Below, one piece after another: positions 57,272 through 64,000 of a stretch of 64,000 bases of DNA. Each line of letters starts with the position of its first letter. The first letter of the stretch is position 1. The position numbers were made by a program, and so were the translations under genes. The notes beneath the pieces are model-generated. The model was not told the origin of the DNA and did not search any database. It saw only the letters and a list, made by a program, of their open reading frames with translations. This DNA comes from Lucifuga dentata (taxonomy: Eukaryota > Chordata > Actinopteri > Ophidiiformes > Bythitidae), in assembly GCA_014773175.1 (NCBI GenBank), contig VXCM01003620.1, positions 1 through 64,000 on the forward strand, given 5' to 3'.

Positions 57272-59944
57272 NAAAACCCTCCAGGAGGCCTCTCTCTCTC
57301 TTTTCAGATCCTGCACTTTTTCACATCAGTTACAGTCACATCTCTTCATTTAAGCAGCTGAATATTTTCCTCCTTCACTGCATTAAAAGAGTTTTTTTTT
57401 TTTTTTTTTTNTTTTTTTTTTTTTTTTTTTTGAGATGTCAAACTTCTTTCAAATGGCAACTCTGTTTGTGTGTTCATGGTTTCTTCTGACACTTTCTCAA
57501 TGCCTGGAACAACATGGGCCACGAAGTAGGCATTCCTGTTAGTAGGAGTCACCAATATATTGCGGTTTGTCGGGGGAAAACAATATGGGGGGAAGGCTGG
57601 CCCACCTAACGCAACGGGTCAATGANTGCGGTTTGTCGGGGGAAAACAATATGGGGGGAAGGCTGGCCCACCTAACGCAACGGGTCAATGAGAAAGCCTC
57701 GCACAAAAGTTAAGTCATGCGAGGCGTTCAGGGATGCTGTCCACTCATACGTCACCTTGCATGCAAGAGAGAGGAGAGCTCGCTAGCCTGCTATTGAAAA
57801 CACAGGTTTAACAGGGAGACGAGTGTGTGTCCAGTCCGCCGCACAATTTAAAAACAGCATATAGTGTGTACTTGTAAGTTTTACTTGAGCTCTTTCCAAA
57901 GGCTTTTGGGCCCTGATGGGATCTCTCCTGCACACCCCTCCCCATGTCCTGATGCACACGCTTCAATAACTACTCAACTATCCAACAAAGAAGGACCCCA
58001 GCCTCCTGTATATGTTTTACTGGTGGGACGGCAGGGGTNGGGGTACACGGCTGACGGTTAAGATGGCTGGCAGTAAAAAGCTCAGAGTCCCGACTGCCAA
58101 GCACGTTCCGGGTCCCAGGGTTGTTGATGCTATTGAAAACGGATGGGAAAGTTTACACCCTTAAAAGAAGTCTTGATGATAGATGAGAGCGAAGGAGAGG
58201 AAGACGGAGAGGAAAACCGTAGATGGGACAGCTGCAACTGTGGGTTCAAATCCATTTCCAGTTTTATAGTGGAACATTATCTGTGTTCCCATTTGAATGT
58301 GACACTGCGATTTACAAACTTCCTGCTGCCGTGTTTAAGATGCCATCGCTAAGCCCCTGCTTTGATGGTATCACCTTTCAGCTACGATTCACGAGGCAAC
58401 ACGATATACACATCAGAAACTTCCTCTGGTAATCATAATAACTCTCTGTCTGTCCAGGGACTTAAGTGGACAAATATTAAGACAAAGATATTTAAATGGT
58501 CAACAAAAGCTCCTTGTTAAAGCAGAAGATAACAGCTCCTTCAAACGTAGCCCTACCAGGAATGAAAATATCTATTTCGCTAATCCACTCAGATAATATT
58601 ACATTAGTTTTCACAGTCTAGCATAATATGTATAGCAGGTATAAAAAGTCTCGGACAGAGATAGTAAATAATGACACCCAGTCAAGAGAAATAGACATAA
58701 AACAGGATACGGTGAAGGAGGCAGAAAGAAACCTGTAAAGCGGATATAAAAAAAAAAAAAGCAGGAATTGCATCTAGAAATCTTTCATAAATCCTAAACC
58801 TTTGCCCTCACATCTGCACCAACGAGGAACACAATCTTTCTGTCACCATCATTCCGGGTGCAAAGGAAAGCGGAGAATCGTTCAAACATGGGAAGATCGA
58901 GCCGGGGGAAAAAAAAAAATTCCAGGAAAATTCCTGTTGTCTCAACTGCACATGTAACAGCCTGAGAGCGTTCTGTGAGAAAGCAGAGTGTGCAAATACT
59001 ACTGGGCTTTTGTGTGGTTTTTCCACCAAAGCCACTTCCCTGGGGTTAGGGGCTGGGGGAGCAAAGATTGAAGTTGGGGCTGGGGACCTAGAAGTGAAAA
59101 TGGAGGCATTGGGCCTGAGGTTAGGGGGAGGAGGGGTGCTGAGGTTGGGGCCATCTGGGGCTATCGAGTGCAAGAGAGCTAAAAGAAGAAAAAAAATGAA
59201 TTTACTATTCTGTATCCATGTTCTTCATCTTGGGAACTCAGCCTCTGGGAAAAAAAAGCACAAAGATGTATCTTTACATTTTTATCTTTTAAGTTTTGTG
59301 TTGGGATGTATCATTGAGGCTACATTTGAGTTAAATTCTGCAGCATCTATGTGGATTTAGAATTGGCAGTGTTGAATTTATTGATGAACGAAGCTACAGG
59401 AAATCAGAAATCACGGCAGCAGAGGAATAAAGGCTAGAGGAGCTGAACTTCCTGCTTGAGGATCTGCAGAATTTTCAGGCTTCATCTGAGCCGACTCGGG
59501 TAGAGACATCGTCGAGAAGCGACATTATTTTTACCTTTTCAGAAAGCCCACGCTCTGTAACCTCCGTGACTAATCATATAAACATGGAAAATGAAACCCA
59601 CTTTCATTTTCAGAGATAGGAGGGGTTCTTCTATTTTTGTGATCTCCACTCGATTATAAACGGGGATATAAACAGGTAAGACAGCACATGAACACAGTGA
59701 CTGAAAAAAAAAAAAGCTTGAGAGAGAAATTTAACTCTTTCCACTTCCACACCTCACCTGGCCAATCGCTGTTGGACGAGCAGAGTCGGCATGTTGGAGG
59801 AAGCATACTGTGGCCTTTAGAATGGTTAGAAAGAGCAATATTAGCCATTTAGCTAGTCTACATATAACTGCCAGAGATGTCTTATTGATATTATGATGTA
59901 CAATATAAAACAAATATGAATGTGATTCATAGCTGATAGCGTAT

Positions 59945-60720
59945 CAAACTATAAAGCAGAAATCTCTGCCTGTGGCACCAACATGTCTAGAACCCAGCAC
60001 TGTATGAGGTTGAAATTCAGCAGGTTTATTGCTCAGGACCCAAGCATGTGCAGCGTCACGTGTGAAGTTGTTTGGATTAGCAGTTCTTGAATTGAGGTGT
60101 GACGGTAAAAAGTAGTCCGTGTGGCAGGATACGCTCTGGGCATGTCAGGCATACGCTCCGGTCCAGCGCCACGGTCTCAACCCGACCCCGTACAGCAAAC
60201 AAAGCTAGCTCAGAGGACGTGCAGAAGTTGTTTGAGAAGTTGAAGTTGTTTTGATGGAGCTTTGCAAGTAAAAGTAGTTTTGTTTCACTATATTGGAAGC
60301 TCAACTTTATGTTGTACTGGAGCTAACAATAGCTAACAATGCTACCAGGAGATAATTCTATTGTTAGCAAACCAAGGTAGCTAGTATTGTTAACCTACAA
60401 TAGCCATGCTGCTATTGTTGTTAGCCACCAAATGAAACTATGCTAACATCATATTATCTGCAGTTACAGATCAATAATTAGTTATTGAACACTGAAGAGA
60501 AACAGAATTGTAAGACTTTATGAAGTTCTAGCTTTGTATGAAGGGAAAAACGGCGCTCACCATAAAGTCCAGCCCGTTCCGAACAGGCACATTTTGAATG
60601 GGCGCAGCAAACAAAGCTAGCTCACGAGCACATGCAGCACAAAATTATGGCAGGCTGCGGCGCACACCATAAAGTCCGGCCAGTTCCGAACAGACACGTT
60701 TTGAATGAGCGCTGCACTAG
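59945..60720. repeat. large unknown repeat, copy 2
   Basis: This copy matches 33780-34795 but lacks the nested element. Its middle (60283-60555) carries AGCTAACAATAGCTAACAAT and related words not in copy 1. The CCCGTTCCGAACAGGCAC unit is again repeated twice near the end. Confidence 0.7.
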
Positions 60721-62353
60721 TATATAATAACAGCTATATGGTGTAAATTACAACCATGTAGCAGGATGTTTCTTTTTTTGTTGTATTTATTGCTACGTGT
60801 CTGGATCTGCTGCTTGGTTGTGCGGTTGCGATCATGTGGTGGATGAGGAATTTACTCCACGGTTCAATGCTGACCCTGCACGCCACATCACAACAGGCCT
60901 GCCTGCCAGCCTTGACACCAGGAAACACGAAAATCACCGAAACAATTACACAAGTTGGATACATCCTTCTGTTGCGGAGGACAGACCCTGTTAACATTTC
61001 CAACTGCTCCTAATTATGTTTTCAATTAGGATCAAGTTTTACTTTTCTTCTTTCCTCAAAAGATGTAGCTGAAGTGTGTATATGTGTGTTTCATCATGTG
61101 TGGGACAGCATGTGTGTGTAATATGTGTGTGTGTGTTTTCTGAAATGTAAGCCTTTATCAGATTAAAGATATATTTCAGGCCTTCACATCTATCTCCACG
61201 GCGCACCACGCCGCCAGACGCTCGTGCTTAATTGCACCCATACAAGGTTTTCTCCCCACAAACAAGACTTACTTTCAGCGAAAAAACCCAAAAGGGGAAA
61301 CAGATCGCTGGAATGTTCCGTGGGTGCTGTGTTCACAGCTTCCTGTGAAGTGGACCAAATGTTTAACATGATGCATTTTTCTAACGGATCAGACTTTTGT
61401 ACTTGCCCTCTCTCTTTACCCCTCACTCCAGAGCTACCATACCCACATGCAGCTCGCTTGTTTTATAATTATGGTGTGTTTTTCCCCTTGTGTTCAGCAA
61501 AGTGGTGAAGGCTGGAGGCAGTTAAAAGGTTCTACACTAGTTACAAGGCTGCTGCTGTTTAGACCAAATCAAGACAATTCAGCAAGCTTAATCACTTTAT
61601 GAATCGAGCCCATACCGGGGGAACATTTAATTACAGCCTGCAGTGTTTGTGACTATGTCTGCCTTACTGCATATCAGGCCAAAGTGTCTGTGTTTGTGCA
61701 ATGTATGCCTCTATTTTGGGCAAAGATGGCAGGAAAAAAGCCAAACATATCACCCAATCAGAATCAGAAAAAAGGCCTGGCTTAAGAGCAAGCAAACAAG
61801 CAATAATGTCATTAGTCGTGCCTGAATGAAATGTGCCATGGATACCAACATGTCCAAAACATTCCAGTAAAGCTAAAACGTGACCTTTCAGTGCAACACC
61901 ACCTATGCTGTGAAGTCTAATTTATGGTTAATTTAACCAGGAGAAATAGGGAAAATTCACTGGCTTGTGCTCAGCGATGCAATGAGGAAGCCAAGGGTCA
62001 ACTATGACCCATCATCCTATTCGCTTCATTTAGAGCTTTTGATGAGTCAACAGTTCCACTGAGCAAGAAATCAAAATGTATTAAACTGCTAGCTTGGACA
62101 ATCATTTTGTAATTCCTCATACAGTTCCGACGAAGCTTGTCTAACATTATTTTCCACAGGTAAAAGATCACAGCTGTTCCATGAAAAACATAGTCCTTTT
62201 TTGTTTGTTTTTTGACTTTCTGTCACATGGCAGTGAGTGTCTGATGTATGTAAAATGAGAGTAGATCATATCTCCAGAGGCCAGTGTATGAGTCAGCACA
62301 GCCACAGCAGAGCCATGATAGGGCATACAAAGCCAGAGACCAGGGTGTACCTC

Positions 62354-62356
<3 letters not shown>

Positions 62357-62390
<34 letters not shown>
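62357..62390. repeat. (GT) microsatellite
   Basis: About 17 GT units. Confidence 0.95.
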
Positions 62391-62391
<1 letters not shown>

Positions 62392-63757
62392 GTAGACTAG
62401 TGGGTGGAGGACGACAGCCAGTTGAAGTCTTGGCAGATATCCCCACTCGAGTTTTACTGTGTTTTCATGGGCATCACTTCACACACAAACATCCTGGCTA
62501 CCAGAGGCGGCACTGAGAGCTGAGAACGAAGAGATGACGAGGACCGCAGGATGACAAACCCAACAACAGACACACTACAGCCTCTTAGCTCCAGTTTACA
62601 TCAAACTTAAAGGGAAGTTCCATCCAGAAAACTTTTATTTCTACTGGAAATGGACCAAGGATCACGCTCATGAAATCTCTCCACTTTTGTTGTGAGTTGG
62701 TTTAGTTGATACTCCATCTGGGCGCAAAAGACTGAACTTTTTCTCTTTGGATTGAGATTTGGGGAGTTTTTAGGAAAAGCGTGAAGCCTGGAGATTGGAT
62801 TTAGATCTGTGTATATGTATATATATATATATAAAAACTGAGTTATTTTTAAACTAAAACCTGGTGTTCTGAAACAGGTTGATAAATTACAGTTTCACTT
62901 CTGTGATCCCTATTTTACACTTATAACCTTATAGATTACAGAAAGCATCTGATAAGTTACAGCCAGAGTGTAGGAAAGTTGTCAGGGTCATACAAAAACA
63001 AGTTTGATTTTTTTTTTTAAATGTCACCCTTCAATACATTTGAGGTGATCATATCATGAATAGAAAAGGGTTAATAATGCATATCAGTGCAACCTTATGT
63101 TGTAATGTTGTAATGCAAGGAGATTAAATCAACACTACTAGTGTATTGTGTCTATTCCTATCCTGACATTAAAATATTAAAAGATCCAGCTCTTCCTTTT
63201 ATGATCTGCTTAAACATATGTACTTTCTGTTTCTGACATTTCAATATCTTTTTACATAATTATTTTCTCATTCTGTGAAAATGTGGAGGCCTCTGGCATT
63301 GCGACGTTTGTAGGTAAACGTATTTTATTGGAATGCACCGTAAATTCTCTATTAAAAGCTGGTATTCAAATAATAGCCAGGGGGCGGAGTCAGTCAGGAT
63401 GAATTTGCTGACATGTTAATGTTGCAGATGTTGCCTAGATGAGGTGGATTACTGCATGGACTTTCCCATAAAGCTTATGAAGTCAGTAACAGAATGAAGG
63501 ATTTGTATTTAGTAAATGTTGAAATGTGAGAAGGTGTAACAAGCTCTGGTTTGAGCCTGCACCTTACGTTAATTTGTTAGTTTGCTATTTTGAGTTGTGC
63601 GTTTTGGAGGTGTGTTTGTTGAGAACATTCACAATTTTTTTTTAATTTATTGTTTGTTTGTTTTTTTAATTCTTATGGACTAGAGCTGAAATAAAGGAAT
63701 AAGTAATAGTTTCATATAATATACGTTGCTGCTTGTACAGCCTAAACCCTCTCTCAC

Positions 63758-63889
63758 CTGCTGCCAGCTGTGCAGGGCAACGTCCACGGTGTGGATGGCG
63801 TACTGGCTGATATTAATGAATGCTGGCTCCACAAACACATTTCCGTCCAGTGTGGTGCTCTGAGGGCAACAGGTGGCTGCAGCTTGACC
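63758..63889 (-). CDS. vps13b: vps13b exon 1 of 16 in window (44 codons)
   Basis: The exon is 132 nt, phase 0 at both ends. It follows a TTTTTCCAG acceptor and ends CAG|GTGAGAG. It translates from GQAAATCC to HTVDVALHSWQQ, with the motif EPAFINISQYAIHTVD. This is the region just before the VPS13 adaptor-binding domain. It joins in frame to the exon at 56715-56876, whose first residues are NKNLEAEE. Identification rests mainly on continuity with that strongly conserved exon. Confidence 0.85.
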
Positions 63890-64000
63890 CTGGAAAAATT
63901 TGAGGCAACATGAGGTCAGATGAATATAAATGACTGTATACATTGAAGTTGGTTGCACAAAACTGAGCTCTGTTCATAAATAATTCCTACGATCAAAATA
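63890..64000 (-). other. partial intron upstream of first exon in window
   Basis: This short stretch is the 3' end of a vps13b intron, ending in a TTTTTCCAG acceptor. Nothing else is visible in it. Confidence 0.7.

Larger units (their letters stand above)
56877..63757 (-). other. vps13b intron, 6.9 kb
   Basis: Phase 0 intron between exons 1 and 2. It contains two poly-A/poly-T tracts each split by an n (57241-57276, 57392-57431), a duplicated contig end at 57561-57690, a G-rich tract (59040-59163), a copy of a large unknown repeat (59945-60720) and a GT repeat (62357-62390). No additional exon is required by the reading frame. The rest shows no feature I can recognise. Confidence 0.75.
166..63889 (-). 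other. vps13b: vps13b gene body, partial (16 internal exons)
   Basis: This span is the part of the vps13b transcription unit visible here, read from high to low coordinate. VPS13B is a very large rod-shaped bridge-like lipid-transfer protein of the Golgi region; loss in humans causes Cohen syndrome (established knowledge). Sixteen exons were placed by matching conceptual translations to the remembered family sequence and then finding GT/AG junctions. All donors are GT and all acceptors AG. Exon phases chain without conflict to 1,012 codons, provided a 67-base assembly duplication in exon 5357-5710 is ignored. Neither start codon nor stop codon lies in the window. The covered part corresponds to roughly residues 2,500-3,530 of the ~4,000-residue human protein (estimate). 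It holds the adaptor-binding (VAB/SHR-BD) repeats and the beginning of the last lipid-groove module. VPS13A, C and D were considered, but the local sequence matches the B paralogue much better. Confidence 0.93.

Overview
This window comes from the nuclear genome of a vertebrate, most likely a percomorph teleost. The evidence is multi-exon gene structure with GT-AG introns, dense CA/GT microsatellites, teleost-style tRNA-derived SINEs and many short inverted-repeat DNA transposons. The species cannot be resolved by eye. No operons, phage, CRISPR arrays or bacterial genes are present.

The only cellular protein-coding gene I can support is vps13b (COH1; bridge-like lipid-transfer protein of the Golgi; the human orthologue is mutated in Cohen syndrome). 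It lies on the minus strand, so transcription runs from about 63.9 kb down to 166 bp. I placed sixteen consecutive internal coding exons with base-level splice junctions: 63758-63889, 56715-56876, 32144-32299, 26697-26963, 23371-23454, 22308-22483, 17952-18122, 10241-10448, 8476-8664, 7859-8005, 5357-5710, 4144-4271, 3861-4057, 1607-1725, 553-1003 and 166-327. Once a 67-base assembly duplication in exon 5357-5710 is discounted, they join in one open frame of 3,036 nt (1,012 codons) with every phase matching. Comparison with my knowledge of the human protein places this at roughly residues 2,500-3,530 of about 4,000: the VPS13 adaptor-binding (VAB/SHR-BD) region and the start of the C-terminal lipid-transfer module. 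The N-terminal chorein half lies beyond the right edge, and the last ~490 residues lie beyond the left edge.

Layout: exons are dense at 0.1-10.5 kb, spread through 18-32 kb, then separated by a 24.4-kb intron (32.3-56.7 kb) and a 6.9-kb intron (56.9-63.8 kb). The introns carry mobile-element remnants. Family A is a long-TIR element with TTAA ends, about 590 bp, with ten copies or fragments. Family B is a TTAA element with TIR CCCTCTGGAGTC (two copies). Others include a hAT-like element with an 8-bp target duplication, 'TATAAGCCGACC' elements, a 'CACTGTAAAAA' inverted repeat with a SINE in its loop, two copies of a large unknown repeat (one with a nested insertion) and a hAT-type transposase N-terminal relic. 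Microsatellites often sit directly against splice junctions.

The assembly itself carries a signature: most isolated 'n' bases are flanked by about 64-68 bp direct duplications, apparently unmerged contig ends. One of these breaks a vps13b exon. There are also two real N gaps (13643-13736 and 27803-28407). I found no convincing undescribed biological system. The observations most worth following are the splice-site-proximal transposons and UG/CA repeats, the transposon pair sharing one TTAA, and the exon-breaking artefact.
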